Under the pieces are notes generated by a model that saw nothing but the letters and a program-made list of their open reading frames with translations, searched no databases and was not told the DNA's origin. A DNA stretch of 64,000 nt from Micromonospora costi. GTDB taxonomy: Bacteria > Actinomycetota > Actinomycetes > Mycobacteriales > Micromonosporaceae. Both the position numbers and the translations under genes were made by a program. Shown piece after piece: positions 24,505 through 33,403 of the stretch; position 1 is the first letter of the stretch; each line of letters opens with the position of its first letter. The stretch spans positions 1,426,001 to 1,490,000 of the forward strand of contig NZ_RBAN01000001.1 of NCBI RefSeq assembly GCF_003626655.1, read 5' to 3'.

Positions 24505-25775
24505 GGCGCCTCCCGGTACGGCAGCCGCGCCCGGATGCGCCACCGGTCGCCGTCCGCCCCGGCAGTCAGCCGCCCGCCGAGCAGCAGCACCCGTTCCCGC
24601 ATCCCGTCCAGACCCCGGCCGCCCCCGGTGTGGTGGGGCCGGCGCGGCGCGGGCACCAGCTCGTTGACCAGCTCCAGCTCCAGCGCCTCCGGCCCGACGT
24701 CGAGGCGTAGGAGGACCGGCCCCCGCCCGTAGCGGGCCGCGTTGGTCAGCCCCTCCTGGACGATCCGGTAACCCTCCCGGGAGACCGCCGCGGGCAGCGT
24801 CGCCGGGTCGCCCGCGCGGCGCGCGTCCACGGTGAGGCCCGCGGCGCGGGTGTCGGCCACGAGCCGGTCGAGGTCGGCGAGCGTACGCTGCGGCGCCCGC
24901 CCGGTGCGGTCGCCGTCGCGCTCCCGGAGCAGCCCGAGCACGTGGTCCAGCTCGTCCATGGCGGTACGGCCGGCCTCCTCGATGGCGCCCAGCGCCCGGC
25001 GGACGAACTCCGGGTCGCTGTCGAGCACCGCGCGGGCCGCCCCGGCCTGGAGGGTGGCCACCGTGAGCGCGTGACCGACGGAGTCGTGCAGCTCCCGGGC
25101 CAGCTGGTTGCGCTCGGCCAGGCGGGCGGCCCGGGCCTCCAGCGCGGCGATCCGCTCGGCCTGGGCCGGGCCGAGCAGCACGGGCGCCATCGACACGGCC
25201 AGCGCCCCGAGCCCGGCCACGGCGTACCCGAGCCCCGCCAGCAGCACCACGCCGGTCAGGGTGAGCCAGCCCGTGTCCTCCGCGTCGAGTGGCCCGAAAC
25301 GTTCCTCACCCAGCGCCTCGACACCGATGCCGAACTGCTGGGCGATGAAGGCCAGGGCCATCGGCACGGCGCTGAGCAGCGCGAAGACCAGCAGCCCGCC
25401 CACGGCCAGGTGGGTGACGATCCATAAGGCGGCGCGGAGGCGGGTCTCCCGGTCGGCACGGTGCCCGGGCGTCGGGTCGGGCAGGTCGACGCCGAGCAGG
25501 GCCCGGGCCGCGGCGATCTCCAGCGCCCGGCTGCCGTCGAGCAACGGCGGCACCCCGGCGATCAGGACGGCGACGGCGAGCAGCACGAGCGCCAGCGGCC
25601 AGGGCACGCCCGGGGCCGTGAAGACCTGCGCGAACGCCACCGCGAGCAGCACGTACGGCAGCACCAGCACCCCGCCCAGCAGCAGGAACACGCCACGTCG
25701 CCAGGTGCTGACGGCGACCAGCGGGGCGAGGGCGCGCCGCCAGGCGACGCGGCCCGCCAGTGCGCGGGGGGTCAT
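24501..25775 (-). CDS. Sensor histidine kinase, HisKA_3 type
   Basis: 424 residues. Six or so membrane segments in the first ~205 residues form the sensor, followed by the dimerisation helix with phosphorylated His230 in 'ARELHDSVGHAL'. A compact ATP-binding domain ends with 'GGGRGLDGMRERVLLLGG'. This is the NarX/DesK-like architecture that pairs with LuxR-type regulators. The ATG at 25775 was preferred to a GTG six bases earlier. Confidence 0.95.
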   Translation of the reverse strand: MTPRALAGRVAWRRALAPLVAVSTWRRGVFLLLGGVLVLPYVLLAVAFAQVFTAPGVPWPLALVLLAVAVLIAGVPPLLDGSRALEIAAARALLGVDLPDPTPGHRADRETRLRAALWIVTHLAVGGLLVFALLSAVPMALAFIAQQFGIGVEALGEERFGPLDAEDTGWLTLTGVVLLAGLGYAVAGLGALAVSMAPVLLGPAQAERIAALEARAARLAERNQLARELHDSVGHALTVATLQAGAARAVLDSDPEFVRRALGAIEEAGRTAMDELDHVLGLLRERDGDRTGRAPQRTLADLDRLVADTRAAGLTVDARRAGDPATLPAAVSREGYRIVQEGLTNAARYGRGPVLLRLDVGPEALELELVNELVPAPRRPHHTGGGRGLDGMRERVLLLGGRLTAGADGDRWRIRARLPYREAP

Positions 25776-25830
25776 CGGCACATTCTCGCGCCGGCGTGGG
25801 GGTGGGCGACTCCCCCGCGCCGGGGAGATG

Positions 25831-26328
25831 TCAGCGGTGCTCGCGCACGTACCGCTGCGGGTCCTTGTCGTGGAACGTCAGGTTGCGGCCGTTCTTGTGC
25901 TCTCCGTAGAAGGTCAGCCAGCGGTGGCCCAGCTCGGCGCGCAGGTCGGCGCTCGCGTGGCGGCGGAAGTCCGGCAGCGCCTCGTCCTCCTCCTCGGCGA
26001 GGTGCTCGCTGTTCTCCCGGCGGGCCCGCCACACCGCGGCCCACCACTGGTCGGAGCCCACCGGGTGCTGCTTGGACTCCGCGATGGCATCGCGGATCTT
26101 GTTGTGGTCGCCGACCGCGTCGGTGGTCTCCGCCTCGCCGTCGTCACCGTGCCGCACCAGGTGCGGGTAGAGGATGGCCTCCTCGGCCTCCGCGTGGATG
26201 TCCAGGTGCAGGGCGAGCGCCTCCCAGACGGCGAGCAGCTCCTGCTCGTCCCTGGCGTCGTCGAGCCGGGCGAAGCCACGCCGGAACGCGGCGTGGTCGT
26301 CCATGATCATTGCGGTGATGTCGTCCAT
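25831..26328 (-). CDS. Hemerythrin-like (HHE) domain protein
   Basis: 165 residues forming one HHE cation-binding domain. The iron-ligand pattern is visible in 'MDDHAAFRRGF', 'HLDIHAEAEEAILYPHL', 'DHNKIRDAI' and 'ENSEHLAEEEDEALPDF'. These proteins bind a di-iron centre and sense or carry oxygen or nitric oxide. GGGGGA before the ATG is a good ribosome site. It is divergent from the aldo-keto reductase gene. Confidence 0.9.
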   Translation of the reverse strand: MDDITAMIMDDHAAFRRGFARLDDARDEQELLAVWEALALHLDIHAEAEEAILYPHLVRHGDDGEAETTDAVGDHNKIRDAIAESKQHPVGSDQWWAAVWRARRENSEHLAEEEDEALPDFRRHASADLRAELGHRWLTFYGEHKNGRNLTFHDKDPQRYVREHR

Positions 26329-26430
26329 CGGTCCCCCGTTCGGATGCCGGCCGTGGTGGTCAACTCCCGGCCGACCGCCCGGGTGACGCGGGGCACGGCG
26401 ACCGGACGGGCCGCGCGTACGCTCATGATC

Positions 26431-27420
26431 GTGACCTACCTCGCCGCGGAAGACCGCTACGACACCATGACCTACCGGCGCAGCGGGCGCAGTGGCCTAC
26501 GGCTGCCCGCCATCTCCCTCGGCCTGTGGCACAACTTCGGGCCGGACCGTCCGTTCGAGCGGCAGCGGGCCATCGTCCGCCGCGCGTTCGACCTCGGTGT
26601 CACGCACTTCGACCTGGCCAACAACTACGGCCCGCCGCCGGGAGCGGCCGAGGAGAACTTCGGCCGGATGCTCGCCACCGACCTGAAGCCGTACCGGGAC
26701 GAGCTGGTCATCTCCAGCAAGGCCGGCTACCTCATGTGGCCCGGCCCGTACGGCGAATGGGGCTCCCGCAAGTACCTGATCTCCTCGCTCGACCAGTCGC
26801 TGTCCCGCATGGGCCTGGACTACGTCGACATCTTCTACTCGCACCGGTTCGACCCGGACACCCCGCTGGAGGAGACGATGGGCGCGCTGGACGCCATCGT
26901 CCGCTCCGGCAAGGCGCTCTACGTGGGCGTCTCGAACTACAACTCCGAGCAGACCGCTCGGGCCGCGGCGATCCTGCGCGACCTGGGTACGCCGCTGCTC
27001 ATCAACCAGCCCGCCTACTCGATGTTCAACCGGTGGACCGAGGCCGACGGCCTGCTGGCCACGCTGGAGCAGGCCGGCGCCGGCTGCATCGCGTACAGCC
27101 CGCTGGCCCAGGGGCTGCTCACCGACCGCTACCTCGGCGGCATCCCGGCCGACTCCCGCGTACGCACCAGCGTGTTCCTCAACGAGAGCGACCTCAGCCC
27201 GGAGCGGCTGGACACCATCCGCGGGCTGGCCGCGATCGCCGAGCGGCGCGGCCAGTCGCTGGCGCAGCTCGCCCTCGCCTGGGCGCTGCGTGACCCCCGG
27301 ATGACCAGCCTGATCATCGGGGCGAGCAGCGTGGAGCAGTTGGAGGGGAACGTCGGGGCGCTGGACAATCTCGACTTCACGGGCGAGGAGCTGGCCGAGA
27401 TCGACAGCCTGCTCGGCTGA
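26431..27420 (+). CDS. Aldo-keto reductase, YghZ (glyceraldehyde-3-phosphate reductase) type
   Basis: 329 residues, an NADPH-dependent TIM-barrel aldo-keto reductase. The tetrad is visible: Asp and Tyr in 'FDLANNYG', Lys in '[20 protein letters not shown]', His in '[15 protein letters not shown]'. That long lysine-region insertion and '[10 protein letters not shown]' match the YghZ/beta-subunit-like branch, which reduces L-glyceraldehyde 3-phosphate and methylglyoxal-type aldehydes. The GTG beginning [13 protein letters not shown] matches homologues; an ATG six bases upstream is also possible. Confidence 0.9.
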   Translation: MTYLAAEDRYDTMTYRRSGRSGLRLPAISLGLWHNFGPDRPFERQRAIVRRAFDLGVTHFDLANNYGPPPGAAEENFGRMLATDLKPYRDELVISSKAGYLMWPGPYGEWGSRKYLISSLDQSLSRMGLDYVDIFYSHRFDPDTPLEETMGALDAIVRSGKALYVGVSNYNSEQTARAAAILRDLGTPLLINQPAYSMFNRWTEADGLLATLEQAGAGCIAYSPLAQGLLTDRYLGGIPADSRVRTSVFLNESDLSPERLDTIRGLAAIAERRGQSLAQLALAWALRDPRMTSLIIGASSVEQLEGNVGALDNLDFTGEELAEIDSLLG

Positions 27421-27505
27421 CGTCGGCGCGGGAATCCCGGGGCCCGGGCGGGCGTTGACCATGCCGTACGGCACGAGGCAGGTCCCGAGCCGAGGAGAGG
27501 CAGAC

Positions 27506-27628
27506 ATGAAGGTACGCAGCTCCCTGCGGTCGCTGAAGCAGAAGCCGGGTTCGGTGGTGGTACGCCGCCACGGCCGGGTGGTCGTGGTGAACCGCGCGAA
27601 CCCGCACTGGAAGGGCCGCCAGGGCTGA
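27506..27628 (+). CDS. rpmJ: 50S ribosomal protein L36, zinc-free (C-minus) paralogue
   Basis: 40 residues beginning [20 protein letters not shown] and ending NPHWKGRQG. It lacks all the zinc-binding Cys/His positions of standard L36, so it is the zinc-independent type often made under zinc starvation (sometimes called ykgO). A strong AGGAGAGG precedes the ATG. A 12-bp palindrome TGCCGTACGGCA lies at 27462-27473, just after TTGACC, but it does not resemble a Zur box. Confidence 0.95.
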   Translation: MKVRSSLRSLKQKPGSVVVRRHGRVVVVNRANPHWKGRQG

Positions 27629-27637
27629 CACTGGCAT

Positions 27638-27673
27638 GAAACGGCGCCGTCGCTACCGCGACGGCGCCGTTTC
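27638..27673 (+). terminator. Strong hairpin terminator after L36
   Basis: Perfect 15-bp stem (GAAACGGCGCCGTCG and complement) with a 6-base loop, nine bases after the stop codon. Confidence 0.9.
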
Positions 27674-27700
27674 GCGTTCCCGCGCGTCCCCGCCCCCTAT

Positions 27701-27782
27701 CCCCCGCGATCTTGCAGTTTCGGCCCTTGTTATGCCCCGGTCTGACCGTTATGTCGGGGCAGAAAGTGCAAGATCGCGGGGG
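27701..27782. repeat. Long inverted repeat, GATCTTGCA family, copy 2
   Basis: Perfect 16-bp arms (CCCCCGCGATCTTGCA and complement) separated by 50 bases. The inner flank TTTCGGCCCTTGTT matches copy 1 at 18502-18583. It lies between the L36 terminator and the convergent SDR gene stop. Confidence 0.85.
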
Positions 27783-27787
27783 AGGGG

Positions 27788-28489
27788 CTACCACGGCAGG
27801 GGGCCCTTGGCGTCGGTGAAGGTTCCGGTCGGGGTCTCGGGGGCTGCTGTGGCCGCCTGGACGATGGTTTTTGCTCCCTGCTCGACGGGCTGGATGCCGG
27901 GCCCGCTGAGGCCGTGCAGATCCGTCGCCGTGAGACCCGGCTCGACCGCGTTGACGCGGATGCCGGGCAGACCCTTCGCGTACTGCACGGTCAGCATGTT
28001 GAGCGCGGCCTTCGCCGAGCCGTACACGGGGAGCACGAAGGCAGACTCGTGACGTCCGGCGTCGGTGACCACGCCGAACGAGCCGAGCGTCGAGCTGACG
28101 TTGACGATCACCGGCGCCGCCGAGGCCCGCAGCAGCGGCAGGAACGCACGGGTGACCCGCACCGCGCCGAACACGTTCACCTCGAACACCCGCCGCAGCG
28201 TGGCCACGTCGGCCTCCTCCGCCCCGACCATGCCCTCGAAGATCCCCGCGTTGTTGATCAGTACGTCGAGCCGTCCCTCCGCCCGCCGCACCGCGTCCAC
28301 GGCAGCGGCGACCGAGTCGTCGTCGGTGACGTCCAGCGGTACGAACCGCGCGCCGAGTTCGGCGGCAGCCTCCCGGCCGAGCGCCACGTCGCGGGCGCCC
28401 AGGTAGACGGTGTGGCCGAGGCCGGCGAGTTGCCGTACCGTCTCGCGGCCGAGACCCCGGTTACCGCCCGTGACCAGCGTGATGGTCAT
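27788..28489 (-). CDS. Short-chain dehydrogenase/reductase (SDR)
   Basis: 233 residues of a classical Rossmann-fold SDR: cofactor motif TGGNRGLG at the N-terminus, NNAG in 'VLINNAGIF', catalytic Ser in 'IVNVSSTLGSF', and catalytic Tyr-x3-Lys in 'VYGSAKAAL'. An NADPH-dependent reductase; substrate unknown. It is divergent from an XRE regulator, a common arrangement in which the regulator controls the SDR. Confidence 0.9.
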   Translation of the reverse strand: MTITLVTGGNRGLGRETVRQLAGLGHTVYLGARDVALGREAAAELGARFVPLDVTDDDSVAAAVDAVRRAEGRLDVLINNAGIFEGMVGAEEADVATLRRVFEVNVFGAVRVTRAFLPLLRASAAPVIVNVSSTLGSFGVVTDAGRHESAFVLPVYGSAKAALNMLTVQYAKGLPGIRVNAVEPGLTATDLHGLSGPGIQPVEQGAKTIVQAATAAPETPTGTFTDAKGPLPW

Positions 28490-28626
28490 GCCGGACCTTC
28501 CTTCGTTTCGTCGTCCAGTCGTCGTCGTCGAGTCTTCGACGCCACCCGCCGATGTGACCGAGCCCCGGTCTTCCTGGGATCACGAGGACCAGTCACTCGC
28601 ACGCGAGCGGAACTACCGTGGGTGAC

Positions 28627-29505
28627 ATGGACGGCAGCAACGCGCTCGGCGACTTCCTTCGCGCCCGGCGGGAACTGGTCCGACCGGAGGACGTCGGCCT
28701 GGGCTCCGGCGGCCTGCGGCGCGTCCCCGGGCTGCGCCGGGAGGAGGTGGCCCTTCTCGCCGGCATCAGCTCGGACTACTACCTGCGTCTGGAGCAGGGC
28801 CGCGACCGCAGCCCGTCGCTGCAGGTCCTGGAGGCGTTGGCCCGGGTCCTGCGCCTGGACGCCGACGCGACCGCGTACCTGATCGGCCTCGGCCGGGCCG
28901 CGGCGGGCGGCCGGGCGCGCGCGGCGCGGGCCCGCCGGCCGGCACCTGCGCGCGTGCCCGCGAGCATCCTCCAGCTCATCAACGGGTGGACGGACAACCC
29001 GGCGTACGTGCAGAACCGGTTCTTCGACGTTCTGGCCGTCAACCCGCTGGCGACGGCCCTGTCCCCGAACTACGCGGTCGGCGTGAACCTGCTGGAGACG
29101 ACCTTCCTCGACCCCGCCGAGCGGGAGCTGCGGCGTGACTGGGAGGCGACCACCGAGGACGGCGTCGCCATCCTGCGCGGGCTCGCGGGACCCGACGTCA
29201 ACGACCCGCGGTTGACCGAACTGGTCGGCGAGCTGTCCGTGCGCAGCGAGCGGTTCCGGCAGCTGTGGGCGCGCCACGACGTACGGCCACAGCGCGGTCA
29301 CACCCTGCGGTTGACCCACCCGCAGGTGGGCGACATCGAACTCCAGTCGAACAAGCTCGCCGTCGGTGGCACGGACGGCCTCGTCCTCGTGGTGTTCCAC
29401 GCCGAGCCGGGCAGCCGGAACGCGGAGCTGCTGCGGCTCCTCGGCAGCCTCAGCGCCCCCGCCCGACCCGCGGCCCGGGACGAGCACCGGTCGACGCCAC
29501 CGTGA
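28627..29505 (+). CDS. XRE-family regulator with MmyB-like ligand domain
   Basis: 292 residues. The N-terminal helix-turn-helix ('LRREEVALLAGISSDYYLRLEQGRDRSP' region) is followed by an MmyB-like ligand-binding domain ('VQNRFFDVLAVNPLATALSP', 'FRQLWARHDV', 'ELQSNKLAV'). Related proteins bind fatty acids and often regulate a neighbouring divergent SDR gene. The ATG at 28627 begins MDGSNALGDF; a GTG nine bases earlier is possible. Little or no leader is evident. Confidence 0.9.
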   Translation: MDGSNALGDFLRARRELVRPEDVGLGSGGLRRVPGLRREEVALLAGISSDYYLRLEQGRDRSPSLQVLEALARVLRLDADATAYLIGLGRAAAGGRARAARARRPAPARVPASILQLINGWTDNPAYVQNRFFDVLAVNPLATALSPNYAVGVNLLETTFLDPAERELRRDWEATTEDGVAILRGLAGPDVNDPRLTELVGELSVRSERFRQLWARHDVRPQRGHTLRLTHPQVGDIELQSNKLAVGGTDGLVLVVFHAEPGSRNAELLRLLGSLSAPARPAARDEHRSTPP

Positions 29506-29506
29506 G

Positions 29507-29547
29507 CGGTGGGTCGGCTCCGACCCGCCGCGCGGCCACCGCGCGGC
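29507..29547. terminator. Overlapping hairpins between convergent genes
   Basis: An 11-bp arm pair (CGGTGGGTCGG with CCGACCCGCCG, one G-T pair) overlaps a 9-bp perfect stem (GCCGCGCGG, 3-base loop). They lie between the XRE gene stop and the convergent membrane-protein gene stop and could serve both strands. Confidence 0.55.
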
Positions 29548-29566
29548 CTCCTCGTTGCCGGTGGCG

Positions 29567-30703
29567 TCACCGCGCCGCGGTGAGCAGCACCGGCCACCGC
29601 CGCCAGACGGCGACGTGCACGACCACCCCGAGCGACAGGTAGTTCAGCGCGGCGAGGGCCACCCAGCCGTCGGCGGTGGTGCGGGCCCAGTCGATCCCCT
29701 CGGCGTAGGCGGACAAGGCGAGGTACAGCACCACGGCCACGGCCGCGACCAGCGGCAGGACGCCGAGGCGCCCGGCCCGCCCGTGCAGCCGGGTCGCCGG
29801 CCAGTTGTCGAACAGCATCGACACCAGCAGCGCGGCCGCGATCAGCACGCCGCAGACGGCGTTGACGCGGTCGACGTCCCCACCGGTCGCCCACCACAGC
29901 AGCGGGAAGCTCGCCACGGTGCCGGCCAGGACCACCGCGTTGCGGGCGGCCAGCCGGACGCCGGGCCGGCGGATCAGCGTGAGGGGCCAGCCCCGCAGGG
30001 ACACGAAGAGGAGCACCTGCCACACGCCGAGGAGGAGCAGCACGGCGCTGTACGTGGCGATGGGGACCGGCCCGCCCGGGTTGCGCAGCCGCTGGGCCGC
30101 GCGCAGCGCCGCCGGCACGTCGTCCAGGTTGACCAGGAGGAGGTACGCGACGACCGCGACGGCCACCGAGAAGGCCAGCGCCACGACGCCACCGCGGAAC
30201 CACCCGAGCCGACGGACCGGCCAGCCCTCACAGACGAGGGTCAGCTGCAGGATGATCGTGAACGCCGCCGCGCCCAGGGCGAGCGTCACGGGGAAGGTCG
30301 GCGGATGTCCCGGCCCGGGGTCGGGGTCGAACATGCCGCGCAGGTCCACACGACTGGTCACCGCCTGACCGAGGATAGTCAGCACCACGGCGCCGACGCC
30401 GATGACGACCGTGTCGGTGAGGCCCGACCAGCCGGGCCGCAGGCGGCTGCCGGGCCAGTCCTGCCACCAGAACGCGACGGTGGCGATCATCGGCAGCGCG
30501 AACGTGGTCAGCGGGCCGAGCACGAGCAAGGACGGCTCCGCACCGCCGAGCGCGGACGCGAGCAGGAAGAAGAACGGTACGACGAACGTCAGCCCGGCCA
30601 GGCCGAGGAGCGGCTGGCTCCCCGCCGGCTGCGCGGGCAGGTGCGGGCCGGGGTGGCGCTGTCCGCCTCCGCCCGGATCGTCCGGCCGAGCCGATCGGTT
30701 CAC
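29567..30703 (-). CDS. Polytopic membrane protein, function unknown
   Basis: 378 residues with about ten hydrophobic segments and a Pro/Gly-rich N-terminal ~30 residues. Several Trp-Pro turns recur at helix starts (QDWPGSR, EGWPVRR, RGWPLTL, DNWPATR), suggesting internal repetition of a two-helix unit. No family was recognised. GTG start. It stands alone between a convergent regulator and the VOC gene. Confidence 0.75.
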   Translation of the reverse strand: MNRSARPDDPGGGGQRHPGPHLPAQPAGSQPLLGLAGLTFVVPFFFLLASALGGAEPSLLVLGPLTTFALPMIATVAFWWQDWPGSRLRPGWSGLTDTVVIGVGAVVLTILGQAVTSRVDLRGMFDPDPGPGHPPTFPVTLALGAAAFTIILQLTLVCEGWPVRRLGWFRGGVVALAFSVAVAVVAYLLLVNLDDVPAALRAAQRLRNPGGPVPIATYSAVLLLLGVWQVLLFVSLRGWPLTLIRRPGVRLAARNAVVLAGTVASFPLLWWATGGDVDRVNAVCGVLIAAALLVSMLFDNWPATRLHGRAGRLGVLPLVAAVAVVLYLALSAYAEGIDWARTTADGWVALAALNYLSLGVVVHVAVWRRWPVLLTAAR

Positions 30704-30852
30704 CGCCGATCACCACCAGATCCTCGACTGCGCGCGACCGCACTGGCCGGCGAACGCCGTCGCGAGACCGACGGGCGGCGCCTCCGAAGCCACCTTATCC
30801 AGGCGAAACGGCGCGGGAGAGCGGATCCGGGGCGGGCGGGCCCCGTGCCGGG

Positions 30853-31194
30853 TCAGGCCGGCCCGCCGCCGAACCCGATCTCGTTGCCGTCCGGGTCGCG
30901 GTAGATGGCCTTGCGGACGCCGTTGGCGTACGTCTCCCGCTCGGCCGGCTCCAAGCCGCGCTCGGCGATCCCGGCGAGGCGGGCGTCGAAGTCGTCCACG
31001 AAGACGGTGTGCAGGGCGTGTCCGGCGTGCTCGGGGCGCACCTCGATGTACACGAACCGGTGGTCGGCCAGCTCCCACACCGCCTCGACGTCGTTCGGCA
31101 GGAACGCCGGTGGGGTGCCGAGAAGTTGCTCGTACCAGGCCGCCGCGGCGTGGTAGTCGCGCACGGGGATGCCCGCGAACAGATCTACGGTCAT
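30853..31194 (-). CDS. VOC (glyoxalase/bleomycin-resistance) family protein
   Basis: 113 residues, one vicinal-oxygen-chelate module: 'AGIPVRDYHAAAAWYEQLLG' at the start, 'VYIEVRPEHAGHALHTVFVDD' in the middle and the closing 'YRDPDGNEIGF' with the C-terminal metal-ligand Glu. The family covers metal-dependent enzymes and antibiotic-binding proteins; the substrate is unknown. ATG at 31194; another in-frame ATG lies nine bases upstream. Confidence 0.85.
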   Translation of the reverse strand: MTVDLFAGIPVRDYHAAAAWYEQLLGTPPAFLPNDVEAVWELADHRFVYIEVRPEHAGHALHTVFVDDFDARLAGIAERGLEPAERETYANGVRKAIYRDPDGNEIGFGGGPA

Positions 31195-31306
31195 GGTGCC
31201 CATGCTAGTGAGCCGCCACGGCGATTGACCGAATCGATCGTGCGGCGGTCCGGGCACCGGTCAGGATGGAATCCCGAGCGCCGAGCCTCGGAGAATGAGG
31301 TGCCAG

Positions 31307-32275
31307 GTGGCCGCCGTCCGGATTCCGCCGAACTTCTTCGGCATCCCCTTCGGCCTCGCCGGCCTGGGCAACACCTGGATCGTGAGCGGACGCAACGGCA
31401 CCGTGCCGACCTGGGTCGGCAACGGCCTGCTCGCGCTCGCGGCACTGACCTGGCTCGCCGTGCTGGTGGCCTACGCGGCGTACACCCTGCCGAAACCGAG
31501 AGCCCTCGTCGGCGACATGGTGGACCCGATCGCCGGCCCGTTCGTCTCACTCGCCGTGATCACCCCGACGCTGCTCGCCGCGCAGGGCGTCGTGCCGTAC
31601 GCCCTCGGCGTCGGGCGGGTCCTCGTCGACGTGTTCCTGGTCCTCACCGTCGTCTACGGCGGTTGGATCACCGGGCAGTGGATCTACGGCCGGATCGACA
31701 TCGACCAGATCAACCCCGGCTACTTCCTGCCCACGGTCGCCGGCGGGTTCATCGCCTCGATCGCCGCCTCCGCCGTCGGGCAGCGCACCCTGGCGGACAT
31801 CATGCTCGGGCTCGGCCTCATCTGCTGGCTCGTCCTCGGCTCGCTGATCCTGAACCGCCTGTTCACCCGGCCGACGCTGCCGGCGACGCTCGTCCCGACC
31901 CTCGCGATCGAGGTGGCTCCCCCCGCCCTGGCCGGGCTCGCGCTCCTCGCCCGCAGCGGCGAGAGCATCGACGTCTGGGTGATGCTGGTCTTCGGGTACG
32001 GGCTGCTGCTGGTGCTCGCGCAGATCCGGCTGCTGCCGCTCTACCTGCGCCTCGGCTTCGGTCCGAGTTTCTGGTCGTTCACGTTCGCCTGGTCGGCGGT
32101 GGCCACGAGCGCGCTGCACTGGATCAGCGGCACCCAACCGCCCGGCCACCGCGTCTACACGTTCCTGGTGCTGGCGGCCATCTCGGCGCTGATCGGCGGC
32201 ATCGCCGTACGGTCGGTCGTGGCCGTGACGCGCGGACGGTTCCTGCCACCGCCCGCCCCGCCAGCGGCGCCCTGA
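31307..32275 (+). CDS. TDT-family (TehA/SLAC1-like) transporter
   Basis: 322 residues with ten membrane segments in the five-hairpin pattern of the tellurite-resistance/dicarboxylate transporter family. Landmarks are 'IPPNFFGIPFGLAGLGNTW' at the first helix and 'PGYFLPTVAGGF'. Members conduct anions or export dicarboxylates or sulfite. The GTG at 31307 was chosen because GAGG lies seven bases upstream; the ATG at 31295 sits too close to its own GGAG. Confidence 0.85.
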   Translation: MAAVRIPPNFFGIPFGLAGLGNTWIVSGRNGTVPTWVGNGLLALAALTWLAVLVAYAAYTLPKPRALVGDMVDPIAGPFVSLAVITPTLLAAQGVVPYALGVGRVLVDVFLVLTVVYGGWITGQWIYGRIDIDQINPGYFLPTVAGGFIASIAASAVGQRTLADIMLGLGLICWLVLGSLILNRLFTRPTLPATLVPTLAIEVAPPALAGLALLARSGESIDVWVMLVFGYGLLLVLAQIRLLPLYLRLGFGPSFWSFTFAWSAVATSALHWISGTQPPGHRVYTFLVLAAISALIGGIAVRSVVAVTRGRFLPPPAPPAAP

Positions 32276-32362
32276 CCCGAAGCCGGGGCGCGCGCGAAGA
32301 GCCCGGTGCGCATAAGGTCGGCTCGACATGGCGGCCTTCCGCGCAACGAGAACGGGTAGGAC

Positions 32363-33037
32363 ATGGACCACGGCACCCGCGACGAGCTGGTCGGCCGCCT
32401 GGCTGAGGCAGTCGGGTCCGTCACCGTGGCACATCCGACGCGGGTCGCCATCGACGGACCGCCGGCCGCAGGCAAGACGACGCTCGCCGACGAACTGGCC
32501 GTCGCCCTGCGCACCCGGGGCCGCGACGTCATCCGCGCGACGATCGACGACTTCCTGTTCCCACGGGCGCGGCGCTATCCGCGCGGCGAGTACTCGGCCG
32601 AAGGCTGCTACTTCGACGCCCACGACTACGACGCGCCGAACCGGGTCCTGCTCGATCCGCTCGGCCCGCGCGGAGATCGACGCTTCCAACACGCGGTGTA
32701 CGACCGCACCGCGGATACGGTCCTGTCCCCGCCGGTCATCACCGCCCCCGCCGACGCCGTGCTGATCTTCGACGGCGTCTTCCTCATGCGCCCGGAACTG
32801 ATTGAACGGTGGGATCTGCGCATCTTCGTGTCGACCGCGCTCGAGAAGACCGTGAATCGTGCCGTGATCCGGGAGCACCGGGTGTCATGTCGGGCCGACG
32901 TCGAGCGGCGCTGGCGGGAGCGTTACATCCCCTCCCAACAGCTCTACTTCACGACGGTCCGCCCGACCGATCACGCCGACATCGTCGTGCACAACGACGA
33001 GCCCCGGCAGCCGATCTGGGAGAGCCGGACACCCTGA
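32363..33037 (+). CDS. Uridine-kinase-like P-loop kinase
   Basis: 224 residues. Walker A is 'DGPPAAGKTT' near residue 33, followed by 'IDDFLFPRA' and 'LIFDGVFLMRPEL', the layout of uridine kinase/phosphoribulokinase-like P-loop kinases. The C-terminal 'RYIPSQQLYFTTVRP' is also typical. Phosphorylation of a nucleoside or small metabolite is likely; the substrate is not identifiable. ATG start after GGGTAGGAC. Confidence 0.85.
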   Translation: MDHGTRDELVGRLAEAVGSVTVAHPTRVAIDGPPAAGKTTLADELAVALRTRGRDVIRATIDDFLFPRARRYPRGEYSAEGCYFDAHDYDAPNRVLLDPLGPRGDRRFQHAVYDRTADTVLSPPVITAPADAVLIFDGVFLMRPELIERWDLRIFVSTALEKTVNRAVIREHRVSCRADVERRWRERYIPSQQLYFTTVRPTDHADIVVHNDEPRQPIWESRTP

Positions 33038-33058
33038 CCGCGTTCAGGTCGGCCGGGT

Positions 33059-33136
33059 TGATCGACTTCGGTTGCGTGTATGTCGCGGTGTCCGGGTGCG
33101 GTGGAGGCCGCGACTTCCAGGATGTCGAGTCGATCA
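33059..33136. repeat. 78-bp dispersed repeat, copy B (inverted relative to copy A)
   Basis: The reverse complement is 67/78 identical to 10668-10745 and exactly the same length. Ends are TGATCGAC and GTCGATCA. It lies 22 bases after the kinase stop and upstream of the tRNA-Ala terminator. Confidence 0.85.
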
Positions 33137-33190
33137 CCGGTCTCCCTGCGCCCGAGGGCTGCGGCCGGCGGGCGTGGCCGGGTATGACGA

Positions 33191-33220
33191 AGGGCGTCCG
33201 TCGTGTCCGACGAACGCCCT
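33191..33220 (-). terminator. Terminator for tRNA-Ala
   Basis: 13-bp arms with one mismatch (AGGGCGTCCGTCG with CGACGAACGCCCT) and a 4-base loop, 11 bases beyond the tRNA 3' end. Confidence 0.75.
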
Positions 33221-33231
33221 GATCGCAAAGG

Positions 33232-33304
33232 TGGAGCCGAGGGGACTCGAACCCCTGACCCCCACACTGCCAGTGTGGTGCGCTACCAGCTGCGCCACGG
33301 CCCC
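33232..33304 (-). tRNA. tRNA-Ala (anticodon GGC)
   Basis: On the minus strand this folds as a full cloverleaf: acceptor GGGGCCG with CGGCTCC, D-arm GCGC..GCGC, anticodon stem CCACA/TGTGG around the loop CTGGCAG (anticodon GGC, reads GCC), and T-arm AGGGG-TTCGAGT-CCCCT. The acceptor has the G3:U70 pair that marks tRNA-Ala. CC but not the final A of CCA is encoded. No integrated element is attached to it. Confidence 0.97.
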
Positions 33305-33338
33305 TTGCGGTTGTCCCGGTCGCCCGGGCACTGGCGAA

Positions 33339-33367
33339 ACTATACACATGCCGGCCGGCGTGGTCAC
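33339..33367 (-). promoter_or_regulatory. Likely promoter of tRNA-Ala
   Basis: On the minus strand, GTGACC (33362-33367), a 17-base spacer, then TATAGT (33339-33344), about 35 bases before the mature tRNA. This is a good match to a housekeeping sigma promoter. Confidence 0.6.
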
Positions 33368-33403
33368 CTCGCGGGGTACCCCCGCGCCGCCCCCGAGCCG
33401 GCC

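Noticed and set aside
27462..27473. TGCCGTACGGCA as a Zur site for the L36 gene
   Set aside because: Known actinobacterial Zur sites are AT-rich (TGAAAATGATTTTCA-like). Short GC-rich palindromes are frequent by chance here.
33190..33370. Integrated element at tRNA-Ala
   Set aside because: No integrase, no repeated tRNA 3' end and no change of gene character on either side.
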